The notes: generated from the sequence alone by a model not told the origin. Numbered from the stretch's first letter, positions 42,019 through 52,427 are shown. The stretch: DNA of 64,000 nt from Acidimicrobiia bacterium (GCA_027494165.1 JAOSJM010000001.1:124001-188000), one strand, 5' to 3'. Numbers and translations are program-made.

Positions 42019-43872
42019 GCAGCCGGACCGAGCTCGACCGCTCGGTGCTCGACGGCAAGGAGCGCGAGGAGCTCCACGCCATCGCCGACGCCATGGGTGT
42101 GCGAGCGCCCACCCGCATGAAGAAGGCCGACCTCGTCGAGGCCATCCTGACCGCTGCCGGCGGGACGGAGCGCGCCGACGACGGCGCGGAGCTCGAGCGG
42201 CCGAAGCGGGTCCGCTCGACCCGGACCAGGACCGCCCACGCCGATGCCGACCCGATCGAGGCGCTCGCCGCCGAGGAGGCCGCCCTCGCCGAGGCCGCCG
42301 AGTCCGGGTCGGAGAAGGCGCCGTCCCGGCCGCGCAGCCGGGGGCGCCAGCGCGACACGGGGACGACCGGGACCGGGGTCGCCGCGGCGGGTGCCGTCGA
42401 GACCCCGGAGGCCCCCGACGGCGAGGCGAAGGCCGGGCCGCAGCCACGCGCGCCGGAGGCGGCGAAGAAGGAGGCCGAGGAGGCCACCACCAAGGAGCAG
42501 GCCGAGGAGGGGGCGAAGGAGGCCGAGGAGGCCAAGGAGGGGGCGAAGGAGGCCACCACCGAGGAGGGGGCCAAGGAGGCCGAGGAGGCCGCCACCAAGG
42601 AGGGGGCGAAGGAGGCCCAAGGAGGGGGCGAAGGAGGCCAAGGAGGGCGAGGACGAGCGCCAGTCCTACGGCGAGGGCAATCGCCGCCGTCGCCGCCGGC
42701 GGGGGCGCGATCGCGAGCGGGAGGAGCGCGAGCCTCCCGGCGAGCCCGTCCCGGTCGAGGGGCTCCTCGACCTGCGGGACGAGGGTTACGGGTTCATCCG
42801 GGCGACGGGATACCTGCCCGGCACCAAGGACGCCTACGTGTCGGCGTCGCAGGTGCGGCGCTTCGGGCTTCGGAAGGGCGACCACGTCCAGGGCGCCGCC
42901 CGTCCGGCGGCGAGCAACGAGAAGTACCCCGCGTTGCTCCGGGTCGAGGCGATCAGCGGCATGAGCCCCGACGAAGCCCGCCAGCGGCCCCGCTTCGAGG
43001 AGCTCACGCCGCTCTTCCCCGACGAGAAGCTCCGGCTCGAGCTCGAGGACCAGCCCCTCGACATGACGGGCCGGATCATCGACCTCATCTCGCCGATCGG
43101 GAAGGGCCAGCGGGGGCTCATCGTGTCGCCGCCCAAGGCCGGGAAGACCACGATCATGAAGCAGGTCGTGCACTCGATCGAACGCAACAACCCGGAGGTC
43201 CACCTCATGGTGCTGCTCGTCGACGAGCGCCCCGAGGAGGTCACCGACATGCGGCGTCACGTGATCCGGGGTGAGGTCGTCGCCAGCACCTTCGACCGTC
43301 CGTCGGAGGAGCACACGCAGGTCGCGGAGCTCACCATCGAGCGGGCCAAGCGCCTCGTCGAGATGGGCAAGGACGTGGTCATCATCCTCGACGGGATCAC
43401 CCGGCTGGCTCGGGCCTACAACCTCGCCACGCCGGCGTCGGGCCGGATCCTGTCGGGTGGTGTCGACTCCACCGCTCTGTACCCTCCCAAGCGCTTCTTC
43501 GGAGCGGCTCGCAACATCGAGGAGGGGGGCTCGCTCACCATCCTGGCCACCGCGCTCATCGAGACCGGGAGCCGGATGGACGAGGTCATCTTCGAGGAGT
43601 TCAAGGGAACGGGGAACATGGAGCTCCGGCTCGACCGGAGGCTCTCGGAGCGCCGGATCTACCCGTCGATCGACATCGAGGCGTCGAGCACGCGCCACGA
43701 GGAGCTGCTGTTCGAGCGGAACCAGCTCCAGCAGGTCTGGAAGCTGCGGCGGGTCCTCAACGCCCTGGAAGGCGGCGCGGGGCTCGAGCTGCTCATCGAC
43801 AAGATCCGCACGACGAAGAGCAACGACGAGTTCCTCGCCGAGATCGCCAAGGCCCCGTCGCCCGGCGGCTGA
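42015..43872 (+). CDS. rho: Transcription termination factor Rho (frameshifted)
   Basis: Hexameric RNA-dependent ATPase/translocase. An N-terminal Rho_N helical domain ([26 protein letters not shown]) is followed by a ~160-residue low-complexity insertion rich in Lys, Glu and Ala (repeated KEGAKEA) and an arginine patch ([15 protein letters not shown]). The cold-shock RNA-binding domain ([13 protein letters not shown]) and ATPase core ([29 protein letters not shown], the Q-loop [12 protein letters not shown]) complete it. An extra C at 42616-42618 shifts the frame inside the insertion. Corrected length about 619 residues, typical of actinobacterial Rho. ATG 42015 has AAGGGG and overlaps the kinase stop, so Rho is co-transcribed with the cyclic-diphosphoglycerate genes. 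Confidence 0.93.
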
Positions 43873-43914
43873 GCCGTTCGCGGTCCCGACCGTCCCTCCG
43901 GGGACCTCGCTCCG

Positions 43915-43920
43915 TAGACT
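43915..43920 (+). promoter_or_regulatory. -10 element, probable leaderless promoter (rpmE)
   Basis: TAGACT ends 8 bases before ATG 43929. A GGAAGG sits directly before the start but only two bases away, too close to act as a Shine-Dalgarno. Confidence 0.5.
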
Positions 43921-43928
43921 GGAAGGTC

Positions 43929-44147
43929 ATGAAGCCCGACATCCACCCCGACTACGTCGAGTGCACGGTGCGCTGCTCGTGCGGCAACACGTTCGTGACC
44001 CGCTCGACGCTCCCCGAGCTGCGTGCCGAGCTGTGCTCGGAGTGCCATCCCTTCTACACGGGGCGCCAGAAGCTGGTCGACACCGGTGGTCGGGTGGAGC
44101 GCTTCCAGCGGCGCTACCGCACCGCCGGCAAGGGGACCCGGGCCTAG
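43929..44147 (+). CDS. rpmE: 50S ribosomal protein L31, zinc-binding form
   Basis: 72 residues. Cysteines C16, C18, C36 and C39 form the zinc site of the C+ type of L31. It opens [16 protein letters not shown], and [18 protein letters not shown] is the conserved C-terminal part. It follows rho as in most actinobacteria. The presence of the zinc-dependent form suggests the cell may carry a zinc-free paralogue elsewhere. Confidence 0.96.
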   Translation: MKPDIHPDYVECTVRCSCGNTFVTRSTLPELRAELCSECHPFYTGRQKLVDTGGRVERFQRRYRTAGKGTRA

Positions 44148-44173
44148 GCGCCTTCACGGCGAGGAGCGGAACC

Positions 44174-45112
44174 ATGGCGAAGCAGCCCGAGCCCCGGTAC
44201 ATGGGCGGGCAGGCCGTCATGGAGGGCGTGATGATGCGCGGGGCCGATGCCTGGGCCGTGGCCGTGCGCACGCCCGAGGACGGGATCGAGGTCGTCGTCC
44301 ACGACGCACCCCGCTGGTCCGAGCGCTACCGGAGGATCCCGCTCGTGCGGGGCATCACCGCGCTCGCCGAGTCGCTGTCGCTGGGGTTCCGGGCCCTCGC
44401 CTGGTCGGCGAACCGCCAGGTCCCCGAGGACGAGCAGCTCCCCAGCGGCGCCATGGGGTGGGCCATGGGGGGCGCGCTCGTCGTGTTCACGGCGCTCTTC
44501 ATCCTGCTGCCGGCGCTGGCGGCGCGAGGGCTCGACCGGTTCGTCGACGGCAGCGGCGTGGGCTTCCACGTGGCCGAGGGGACGCTCCGTCTGGCCCTGT
44601 TCGTCGGGTACATCGTCGCGATCAGCCGGATGGCCGACATCCGGCGCGTGTTCGAGTACCACGGCGCCGAGCACAAGGCGATCGCGGCGTACGAGAACGG
44701 GACCGAGCTCACGCCCGAGGCCGCGCAGCGCTTCACGACCCAGCACGTCCGCTGCGGCACCAACTTCCTGCTCACGGTGATGGTCGTGACCATCCTCGTC
44801 TACTCGCTGTTCGGCCGTCCCGATTGGGTCATGCTCGTGGCGTCGCGCGTCGTGCTCATCCCGGTCATCGCAGGCCTCAGCTTCGAGGTGATCCGCTTCG
44901 CGGCCCGGCACATGGACCGGCGGTGGATCCGGGTGCTCGTGCGGCCGGGGCTCGCCCTCCAGCGCCTCACGACCCGCGAGCCCTCCGACGACCAGGTCGA
45001 GGTCGCGCTCGCGGCGTTGCGAGCCGTCCTCACCGCCGAGCAGCTGGCCGAGGTCGAGGCTCGTGCCGCGTCCGGGACCGTCGTGACCCGGCCGGCGCTC
45101 GGCACGGCCTGA
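44174..45112 (+). CDS. DUF1385 (YqhQ-like) multi-pass membrane protein
   Basis: 312 residues. YMGGQAVMEGVMMRGADAWAVAV is the family hallmark. Three or four hydrophobic segments follow (VVFTALFILLPALAARGL, LRLALFVGYIVAISRMADI, LLTVMVVTILVYSLFG), with EYHGAEHKAIAAYE and QHVRCGTNFLL between, the latter holding the conserved His/Cys residues. ATG 44174 has GAGGAGCGG at a suitable distance. DUF1385 next to rpmE and prfA is a standard actinobacterial order; the biochemical role is unknown. Confidence 0.93.
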   Translation: MAKQPEPRYMGGQAVMEGVMMRGADAWAVAVRTPEDGIEVVVHDAPRWSERYRRIPLVRGITALAESLSLGFRALAWSANRQVPEDEQLPSGAMGWAMGGALVVFTALFILLPALAARGLDRFVDGSGVGFHVAEGTLRLALFVGYIVAISRMADIRRVFEYHGAEHKAIAAYENGTELTPEAAQRFTTQHVRCGTNFLLTVMVVTILVYSLFGRPDWVMLVASRVVLIPVIAGLSFEVIRFAARHMDRRWIRVLVRPGLALQRLTTREPSDDQVEVALAALRAVLTAEQLAEVEARAASGTVVTRPALGTA

Positions 45113-45144
45113 CCCACCACCGCGGAGTGTGACCACTACCCGAG

Positions 45145-45173
45145 TTGACTCGGCCGCGTAGCGCGTCTATGTT
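45145..45173 (+). promoter_or_regulatory. Sigma-70/SigA-type promoter
   Basis: TTGACT (45145-45150), a 17-base spacer and TATGTT (45168-45173), the best -35/-10 pair in the window. It would give a leader of about 170 bases before ATG 45349, starting with a small CCACT/AGTGG hairpin at 45186-45198. Confidence 0.75.
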
Positions 45174-45348
45174 GCCCCTCGGGCGCCACTCTCAGTGGTG
45201 AACTTGGGGCGTAGTGAGGTGGGAGGCGACGACCCTCGGCCGGAGCCCGGTCACCGGGGCCGAGGTGAGCCAGTGGTGAGACCGGCCCAGCCTCTGCGCG
45301 CGGATCGGCACCCGGCGCGTCCGGGTGCCCTGCGGCACAGGAGCGGAG

Positions 45349-47612
45349 ATGGGTCGTCGAGGGGTCACCCCTTCCAGCAGTCGTTCGCGACGTTCGCGTC
45401 GCGTCCTCGTCGCGACGCTCGCGATGTTCGTGGCCCTGGTCGCGAGCGGACTCCTGCCGGCGTGGGCGAGCGAGGGGAACGAGGTCGTCGACACGCCGGC
45501 CGAGGAGCCGGTGGAGGAGCCGGTGGAGGAGCCGGCCGAGGGGAACCGCTGACCACGACGACGGCAGCACCGGAGCGCCGCCCGGACGAGGGCACGCCCG
45601 ACGGGTCCAGCTCGCCGGACGAGGCCGACGAGGGCACGCCGGACGAGGGCGGTTCGGAGGACGGGGCGACCACCGGCGAGGGCGAGGGGACCCCGGGTGA
45701 CGACGCTCCTGCCGGGGAGCTGGCGTCCGGGTCGGTGGCGGGCGCGCTCGCTGCTCCCCAGGAGTCACCGGCCGCGTTCTGGCCCGAGGCGAGGTTCGCC
45801 CTGGGCGCCGACACGTCCTGTGACGCCGAGACCGGCGAGTACACGATCACCTGGACGGTGACGTCGGGCCACCTGCTCGCCCTCGACATCGTCTCGACGT
45901 CGCTGTCCACGGGCGGGGCGGTCGAGTTCTCGCCCGACCCGGTCTGGTTCTTCGGGACGGCCGTCGGCACGAGCGTCCACCCGGGGACCACGTCGGGAGA
46001 CGTCGACCTGTCGGTCACCGCGGTCGCAGTCCTCCACTCGTCGAACACGAAGACCACGACGGTGGAGCTCGCCGGCGACTGCGCGCCCCCCGAGCCGGAG
46101 ACGGTGACGTGGCGGGGCAACGGGGCCGAGGACGGCGTGTGCGACGAGATCCTCGATCCCGACGGTGCCCCGGTGGCCCTCGGGCCCGGTGAGCAGCTCT
46201 GGCAGTTCAACCTCACCGGCGTCGCGGACCAGGCGCAGCAGCCCGGTGGCCACCCCTGGCTGAAGTACCAGTTCCAGGGCGGACCCGAGGTCACCGACCC
46301 GGGCTGGGACAGCTGGACCGGCAACGTCGTGAAGTGGTGGGTGCCCTCGGCGTACGGCGCCGTCCTCCAGTCGGCCTCGGCCGGCGCCGTCTTCCAGCCC
46401 CAGGGCAACCCCGTCCTCACCGTCTCGCACTGCTGGGGCGAGCCGGGCGGCTCGATCGAGGTCACCAAGGTGGTGACGGGCGAGAAGGCGCCCTTCGAGG
46501 GCGAGTACGAGGTCTGTGTCGAGCCGGCGGACGAGGGCGAGGAGCTCGTGAACCCGACCGAGGTCGAGTGGCCGTGGTGCCAGACGATCGAGGCGGGGGA
46601 GACCGCGCTCTTCGACGGCCTCGCCCACGGCGCCTACCAGGTGACCGAGACGACCACGGGTGACTTCACGACCACGATCGTTCCGGACGACGGCCTGGTC
46701 GAGGTGGACGAGCAGACCCCGGCGGTGACGGTCACGAACGACTACGGCGACCACCCGCGTGGCTCGATCGAGGTCACCAAGGAGGTGACCGGCGAGAAGG
46801 CACCCGATGAGAGCGTGTACGAGGTGTGCGTGGAGCCGGTGGTGGTCCAGGTCGACGCGCTGGCCGTCCAGGAGGACGACTGGCCGTGGTGCCAGTGGAT
46901 CGGGGCGGGGGAGACCGCGGTCTTCGACGACCTGTTGTACGGCGGCTACCAGGTGACCGAGACGACGACGGGTGACTTCACGACCACGATCGTGCCGGAC
47001 GACGGCCTGGTCGAGGTGGGCGAGCAGACGCCGGGGGTCACGGTCACGAACGACTACGGCGACCACCCCCGCGGATCGATCGCGGTCACCAAGGAGGTGA
47101 AGGGCGACCTGGCACCGGACCCGGGCGTCACCTACGAGGTGTGCGTCGAGGCCGGGGCGCAGGCCGAGGACCTCGCCGCGCCCGCGGCGCTCGACGGGCC
47201 GACCTGCCGGACGATCGCGGCGGGCGAGACCGCCGTCTTCGACGAGCTGCTCCTCGGGGCCTACTTCGTGACCGAGACGACCACCGGGGCGTTCACCACG
47301 GCGATCACCGGCGGGGGTCAGGTGACCCTCGACGAGGCATCGCCGGACGCCGAGGTGACGGTCACGAACGACTACGGCGACGCCAGCATCACGGTCTCAC
47401 CGATCGAGGCGGAGCAGCCGCCGGCCACGACCACGACGGCGCCGCCCACGACGACGTCCCCTCCGGCGACGGCGGGGACGGTCGTGAGCGCGGCGCTCCC
47501 GGTGACCGGCTCGCCGACGACGATGCTGCTCAAGTGGGCGGCATGGACGCTGGCGATCGGGTCCCTGATCCTGGTCGGGACCCGCAGGCGGCGGTCCGGC
47601 GGGACGGCGTAG
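45349..47612 (+). CDS. LPXTG-anchored surface protein with three DUF5979-like repeats (frameshifted)
   Basis: About 755 residues after correction. ATG 45349 has AGGAG 5 bases upstream. The signal peptide is basic then LVATLAMFVALVASGLLPAWA. The acidic EEPVEEP stretch is cut by a frameshift: the G4 run 45540-45543 needs one more G to read PAEGEPLTTTTAAPE. A ~200-residue unique domain follows, then three repeats of about 103 residues, each starting GSIEVTKxVTGEKAP and holding a cysteine pair and TETTTGDFTTTIVPDD, resembling CnaB/DUF5979 stalk domains. It ends LPVTGSPTTMLLK, a hydrophobic helix and RRRR: a sortase signal. No sortase gene is in the window. Likely a cell-surface adhesin or stalk. 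Confidence 0.8.
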
Positions 47613-47674
47613 AGCGGGCGAGGTCCGGGGCCCCTCGGCGGCCCCGGGCGGACAGGGCTCGCCGGCCCACGGAC

Positions 47675-47718
47675 GCCGGCCCCGGGGTGACCCGGGGCCG
47701 GCTCGCGCCTCGCGAGCC
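47675..47718 (+). terminator. Double GC hairpin after the LPXTG gene
   Basis: The first hairpin has 12-base perfectly complementary arms 47675-47686 and 47691-47702 with a GTGA loop. The second pairs GGCTCGCG (47700-47707) with CGCGAGCC (47711-47718) around CCT. They share three bases so may be alternatives. There is no T tract, as usual in very GC-rich actinobacteria. Confidence 0.7.
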
Positions 47719-47768
47719 GCTGGGAGCTCCTTCACAGGATCCTGACAATCGGTGACGATGATGGGGAC

Positions 47769-49019
47769 ATGGCCTCGTCACCGGGGAGCGAGCGGGTCTC
47801 GCACGTGGTCCGGCGCCTCGGGATCGGCGCCCGTCCGGAGACCGTGGAGGGCGCCGGAGACGTCGCCGCCGCGCTCGCCGCCGCGCTCGACCTCTCGGCC
47901 CCCGCGGCCACGCCTCCCGAGCTGGCGCCACCCGCCGACCTCGACGAGGCGCGACGCGTCGAGACCATCTACGAGCCCTTCGGGTGGTGGCTCGACCAGA
48001 TGGCGCACGGGGCGCGCCCGATCGAGGAGCGCCTGGTGTGGTTCTGGCACGACCACTTCGCGACCAGCCTGGTCAAGGTCCGCGCCCCGTACCTCGTGTG
48101 GAACCAGCACCTCCTCCTCCGCCGCCACGCCACCGGCAGCTTCGAGGAGCTCCTCCGGGGCATGGTGCGCGACCCCGCGATGCTCGTCTACCTCGACGGG
48201 ATCACGAACAGCCGGGACGCCCGCAACGAGAACTTCGGGCGGGAGTGCCTCGAGCTGTTCACGATGGGCCGTGGGCACTACACCCAGGAGGACGTGGTCG
48301 CGGCGTCGCGGGCCTTCTCGGGCTGGGTGGTGAACGTACCCGGACGGCGCTTCACCCGATCCGACCTCCCCCTCTGGAGCAGCTTCCTCGCGCCCCTCCG
48401 CTTCGACGACGGCCCGAAGACCCTCCTCGGCGTGACGGGACGACTCGACGTCGACGGTGCGCTCGACGTCATCCTCGACCACCCGGCGACGCCGCGCCGG
48501 ATCGCCGCCAAGCTGTACGAGGAGCTGGTCGGGCTCGCCCCCGACGACGGGACCGTGGACCGGCTCGGCGAGGCCTTCGGTCGCGACTACCGGGTGATGC
48601 CGCTCGTCGAGGCGATCGTCGGCGACCCCGCGTTCACGTCGGACGAGGCCTTCCGGGCCAAGGTCCGAACGCCCGTCGAGAAGGCGGTCGCGCTGCTCCA
48701 GGCCGTCCCCGTGCGCGTGGACGCCCTCCGGCAGGTCGGTGACGCCCTCCGGCGCATCGGCTACGTGCCGTTCGCCCCGCCCAACGTGGCCGGCTTCCCG
48801 AAGGGCGAGCGGCTCCTCGGCCCCCACACGCTGGTCCACGCCTTCGACCTGATGGCCGCGGTGTCGGAACGGATCCCCGCTCTGGGGGTCGACGAGCTGT
48901 TCGGTCGCTTCGGGATCCTCGAGGTGACCGATCGCTCCCGTCGGGTCGTCGAGGCGGAGGGCGACCCGCTCCGCCGGGTCGCCCTGGTCCTCGGTTCACC
49001 GGAGCTCGCGGTCACGTGA
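47769..49019 (+). CDS. DUF1800 family protein
   Basis: 416 residues. Landmarks: RVSHVVRRLGIGARPE at the start, RLVWFWHDHFATSLVKV, NENFGRECLELFTMGRGHYTQEDV (the ELFT-G motif of the family), GWVVN and PNVAGFPKGERLL. No signal peptide is visible. Overlaps the DUF1501 gene by 4 bases; this two-gene pairing is widespread, and the pair probably works together on the outside of the cell. The molecular function is not established. Confidence 0.9.
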   Translation: MASSPGSERVSHVVRRLGIGARPETVEGAGDVAAALAAALDLSAPAATPPELAPPADLDEARRVETIYEPFGWWLDQMAHGARPIEERLVWFWHDHFATSLVKVRAPYLVWNQHLLLRRHATGSFEELLRGMVRDPAMLVYLDGITNSRDARNENFGRECLELFTMGRGHYTQEDVVAASRAFSGWVVNVPGRRFTRSDLPLWSSFLAPLRFDDGPKTLLGVTGRLDVDGALDVILDHPATPRRIAAKLYEELVGLAPDDGTVDRLGEAFGRDYRVMPLVEAIVGDPAFTSDEAFRAKVRTPVEKAVALLQAVPVRVDALRQVGDALRRIGYVPFAPPNVAGFPKGERLLGPHTLVHAFDLMAAVSERIPALGVDELFGRFGILEVTDRSRRVVEAEGDPLRRVALVLGSPELAVT

Positions 49020-50329
49020 GCGGGCTCGAGGGCATCGCCCCGCCCGGGGACCGCCGGATGAGCCGGCGGAGCTTCCTCGCCGGTCTCGGCACGGGGGCGA
49101 CCGTGGCGGTCGGCGCCGGCCTCGGCGTCACCCTCTGGGACCGGGGTCGTTCGGACACCGCGGCCCCGGGCACCACGACGACGTCGGCGGGGGCCGCGGC
49201 AGGGCTGGGGGAGGGCATCCCCGGCCGGACCCTCGTCGTGGTCGAGCTCGGGGGCGGCAACGACGGGCTCAACACGCTGGTGCCCCACGCAGACCCCGCG
49301 TACCGCGACCTGCGGCCCACCCTCGGGGTCGCGGAGCCCCTGGACCTCGACGGCGAGGTGGGCCTGCACCCCTCGCTCGCCCGTCTGGCCGAACGGTACC
49401 GGCAGGGCCGGGTCGCGATCGTGGAGGGGATCGGGTACCCCGACCCCGATCTCTCGCACTTCGCGTCGATGGCCGTGTGGTGGGCGGCCTCGCCCGACGA
49501 TCCGGCCCGGGCGGGATGGCTCGGTCGCTACCTCGACGGCACGATCGGTCTCGACGACCCGCTGGCCGGGATCGCCATCGGCCCCGGCCGCTCCGCCGCG
49601 CTGGCGGGCGACGCCTCCTTCGCCACGTCCTTCGGTGACGCGTCCGGGCTCCGGCCCGGCCTGCCCGCTCCGGCCCGGGTGGTCGACGAGGTCCTGGCCG
49701 CCTGGGCCGGGTTCGCTCCCGAGGAGCCCGACGGAGGGCCGATCGGCCGGATCCAGCAGGCGATCGGTGCCACCGCGTCGGCAAGCCTCCGCCTCGCCGA
49801 CGCGCTCGGCGCCGCCTCGGCGCCCGAGCCCGGCACGCGCCCCGCCCCGGGAGGCCTTGCCGACGCGATGGAGCTCGCGGGGGTCGTCGCCGTCTCCGAC
49901 GTCGCGCCGAGGGTCGTCGTGGTCCACGGCCTGGGCGACTTCGACACCCACCAGGGGCAGGCCCAGCGCCACCCCGCGCTCCTGGCCCAGCTCGACGAAG
50001 GCATCGATCGGCTGTGGAGATCGGTCGAGGCGGCCGGGAGGTCGGACTCCGTGCTCGTCGTCACGACGTCGGAGTTCGGCCGGAGGGCGGCCGAGAACGG
50101 CAGCGGGACCGACCACGGCACGGCGAACGTCCACTTCCTCGTCGGTCCCGTCGCCGGTGGTCGCCACGGCGAGCCGCCCAACCTGACGAGGCTCGACGAC
50201 ACCGGGAACCTCCGGCACACCGTCGACTTCCGGTCCCTCTACGCCACCCTCCTCGAGGGCTGGCTCGGCGTCGACCCCGAGGCCGTGCTCGGAGGAACGT
50301 TCGACCCGCTCCCGGTCCTGTCGACCTGA
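49016..50329 (+). CDS. DUF1501 family protein with Tat signal
   Basis: 437 residues. A twin-arginine signal (MSRRSFLAGLGTGATVAVGAG) begins about residue 15, so export in folded form is expected. VVVELGGGNDGLNTLVPH, YPDPDLSHFASMAVWW, DFDTHQGQ and TTSEFGRRAAENGSGTDHGT are family landmarks; the D/H-rich pattern resembles alkaline-phosphatase/sulfatase-like metal sites. GTG 49016 overlaps the DUF1800 stop; the internal ATG of MSRRSFL is an alternative start. Function unknown. Confidence 0.9.
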   Translation: MSGLEGIAPPGDRRMSRRSFLAGLGTGATVAVGAGLGVTLWDRGRSDTAAPGTTTTSAGAAAGLGEGIPGRTLVVVELGGGNDGLNTLVPHADPAYRDLRPTLGVAEPLDLDGEVGLHPSLARLAERYRQGRVAIVEGIGYPDPDLSHFASMAVWWAASPDDPARAGWLGRYLDGTIGLDDPLAGIAIGPGRSAALAGDASFATSFGDASGLRPGLPAPARVVDEVLAAWAGFAPEEPDGGPIGRIQQAIGATASASLRLADALGAASAPEPGTRPAPGGLADAMELAGVVAVSDVAPRVVVVHGLGDFDTHQGQAQRHPALLAQLDEGIDRLWRSVEAAGRSDSVLVVTTSEFGRRAAENGSGTDHGTANVHFLVGPVAGGRHGEPPNLTRLDDTGNLRHTVDFRSLYATLLEGWLGVDPEAVLGGTFDPLPVLST

Positions 50330-50411
50330 ACCGGTGCCCGGGGCGGGTCGCCCGGTGACCCGGGGATCCCGGCCACAGGGCGTGAGCGACCCCGGTCGAG
50401 GAGGTGGCCGG

Positions 50412-50417
50412 TACCCT
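50412..50417 (+). promoter_or_regulatory. -10 element, probable leaderless promoter (prfA)
   Basis: TACCCT ends 8 bases before ATG 50426. No convincing Shine-Dalgarno lies between. Confidence 0.5.
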
Positions 50418-50425
50418 GAGAGGCC

Positions 50426-51487
50426 ATGTTCGAGCGTGTGGCCGACCTCGAGATCGAGCTCGAGAAGCTCGAGTCCCGCCTCCCCGAGATCTACGCCTCC
50501 GGGGACCAGGTCGCCGCGCGCGAGGCCGGGCGCCGCCACGCCGAGCTCAAGCCCCTCGTCGAGGCGTATCGCGCCCACCGGCAGGCGGAGGCCGACCTGG
50601 CGGAGGCCCGCGAGCTCCTCGCTCGCGAGGAGGACCCGGAGATGCGGGAGTTCCTGCGGGGCGAGGTGGACGACCAGCAGGGGCACCTGGCGGAGCTGGA
50701 GCGCCGGCTCCGGGAGCTCCTCGTCCCCCGCGACCCCAACGACGGGCGGAACGTGATCGTCGAGATCCGCGGGGCCGAGGGTGGTGAGGAGGCGAACCTC
50801 TGGGCCGCCGACCTGCTGCACATGTACCAGCGCTACGCCGAGGTCCGGGGGTGGCGGCTGGACGTCCTGGCGGCCCAGCCCTCCGACATGGGGGGCCTGC
50901 GGGAGGTCACGTTCCTCGTGAAGGGGGCCGACGCCTGGTCCCGGATGAAGCACGAGGCCGGGCCCCACCGGGTCCAGCGGGTGCCGGTGACCGAGAGCCA
51001 GGGGAGGATCCACACGAGCGCGGCCACCGTCGCCGTCCTTCCCGAGGCCGAGGAGGTGGAGCTCCGGATCGACCCCAACGACCTCGAGGTCGACGTCTTC
51101 CGCTCCAGCGGTCCGGGGGGCCAGTCGGTGAACACCACCGACTCGGCCGTGCGGATCACCCACGTGCCCACCGGGGTCGTCGTGAGCTGCCAGGACGAGA
51201 AGAGCCAGCTCCAGAACAAGGAGAAGGCGCTGCGCATCCTGCGGGCCCGCCTGCTCCAGGTGGAGCGGGAGCGCCAGGAGGCCGAGCTGTCCACCGCCCG
51301 GCGGAACCAGGTCAAGGGGGGCGGTCGCTCCGAGAAGATCCGCACCTACAACTTCAAGGAGAACCGGGTGACCGACCACCGGGTCGGGCTCACCGTCCAC
51401 GCCCTGGACCGGGTCCTCGAAGGCGAGCTGGACCCCATCGTCGACGCCCTCGCCGCGGCCGAGCGAGCCGAGCAGCTCGGCGGGTGA
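50426..51487 (+). CDS. prfA: Peptide chain release factor 1
   Basis: 353 residues. Recognises UAA/UAG stop codons and triggers peptidyl-tRNA hydrolysis. The catalytic GGQ is in [20 protein letters not shown] near residue 231. The anticodon-like PxT tripeptide of RF1 lies in [18 protein letters not shown]. The N-terminal coiled region ([15 protein letters not shown]) is normal. It is followed directly by prmC, which methylates the GGQ glutamine. Confidence 0.97.
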   Translation: MFERVADLEIELEKLESRLPEIYASGDQVAAREAGRRHAELKPLVEAYRAHRQAEADLAEARELLAREEDPEMREFLRGEVDDQQGHLAELERRLRELLVPRDPNDGRNVIVEIRGAEGGEEANLWAADLLHMYQRYAEVRGWRLDVLAAQPSDMGGLREVTFLVKGADAWSRMKHEAGPHRVQRVPVTESQGRIHTSAATVAVLPEAEEVELRIDPNDLEVDVFRSSGPGGQSVNTTDSAVRITHVPTGVVVSCQDEKSQLQNKEKALRILRARLLQVERERQEAELSTARRNQVKGGGRSEKIRTYNFKENRVTDHRVGLTVHALDRVLEGELDPIVDALAAAERAEQLGG

Positions 51488-52416
51488 CGGAGCCCACCCG
51501 AGGACCGCGTCCCGCCACCTGGCGGGACCTGCGCGCCCGGGCCGAAGCGGCCCTGCGCGAGGCCGGGGTCGCCTCGCCCGAGGCCGAGGCCCGGTGGCTC
51601 GTGGTCGAGGTCTCCGGGTGGAGTGCCCCGGAGCTCGCCCTCGCCGGCGACGAGCCCGCGACGGCACGGGGCGGAATGCGCCTCGAGGAGCTGCTCGAAC
51701 GGCGGTGCGCGGGTGAGCCGCTCCAGTACGTGCTGGGGAGCTGGTCGTTCCGCGGGATCGAGCTCATGGTCGACCGGCGGGTCCTCGTGCCCAGGCCGGA
51801 GACCGAGGTGACCGCCGAGGTGGCCGTCGAGGAGGCCCAGCGCCTCGGGGCGCGTCGCGGTGCCCCCGATCCCTGGTCCGGGGCCGCGACGAGCTACGTC
51901 GTCGCCGATCTCGGGACCGGTTCGGGTGCCCTCGCCCTCGCCCTGGCGGCCGAGCTCCCCGACGCCGCGGTGTGGGCCACCGACGTGAGCGAGGACGCCC
52001 TGGCCGTGGCCGGCGCGAACCTGGCCGGGGCGGGGCTCCCCGCCACCCGGATCCGCCTCGCCCTCGGCTCGTGGTTCGGCGCGCTCCCCACGTCGCTGCG
52101 CGGGGGGCTCCGCCTCGTCGTGTCGAACCCTCCCTACGTCGCCGAGTCCGAGGTGGCCGATCTCCCGCGCGAGGTCGTCGACCACGAGCCGATCGAAGCT
52201 CTGGTGGCCGGTCCGAACGGACTGGAGGCCGTCGAGGCCATCCTCGCCGAGGCCGGCGACTGGCTGGAGGCGGACGGGACCGTGGTCTGCGAGCTGGCCC
52301 CCCACCAGGCCGAGCCGGCCGTGGAGCGGGCCCTCGACGCGGGCTTCGTGGAGGCGTTCGTGCGCCCGGACCTGTCCGGGCGGCCGCGGGTCCTCGTCGC
52401 CCGCCGGCGAGGGTAG
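51484..52416 (+). CDS. prmC: Release factor glutamine methyltransferase
   Basis: N5-methylates the GGQ glutamine of RF1 and RF2. 310 residues: an N-terminal helical domain ([23 protein letters not shown]), VPRPETE, SAM motif I in [16 protein letters not shown], and the catalytic NPPY in [13 protein letters not shown] near residue 215. GTG 51484 overlaps the prfA stop (GTGA). The TAG stop is also the first half of a -10 hexamer for the next gene. Confidence 0.95.
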   Translation: MTEPTRGPRPATWRDLRARAEAALREAGVASPEAEARWLVVEVSGWSAPELALAGDEPATARGGMRLEELLERRCAGEPLQYVLGSWSFRGIELMVDRRVLVPRPETEVTAEVAVEEAQRLGARRGAPDPWSGAATSYVVADLGTGSGALALALAAELPDAAVWATDVSEDALAVAGANLAGAGLPATRIRLALGSWFGALPTSLRGGLRLVVSNPPYVAESEVADLPREVVDHEPIEALVAGPNGLEAVEAILAEAGDWLEADGTVVCELAPHQAEPAVERALDAGFVEAFVRPDLSGRPRVLVARRRG

Positions 52417-52419
52417 GGT
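52414..52419 (+). promoter_or_regulatory. -10 element, probable leaderless promoter (small gene)
   Basis: TAGGGT, whose first three bases are the prmC stop codon, ends 8 bases before ATG 52428. Confidence 0.45.
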
Positions 52420-52427
52420 CGGATCCC

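Noticed and set aside
42600..42630. Programmed frameshift in rho
   Set aside because: The shift is one extra C inside a repeat, with no slippery heptamer or downstream pseudoknot evident; comparable indels occur across many unrelated genes here.
45195..45348. Upstream extension of the LPXTG gene from an ATG at 45195
   Set aside because: That frame lacks a signal peptide at its start, while ATG 45349 in the other frame has a Shine-Dalgarno and a clean signal sequence; the frames join only after a one-base correction at 45540-45543.
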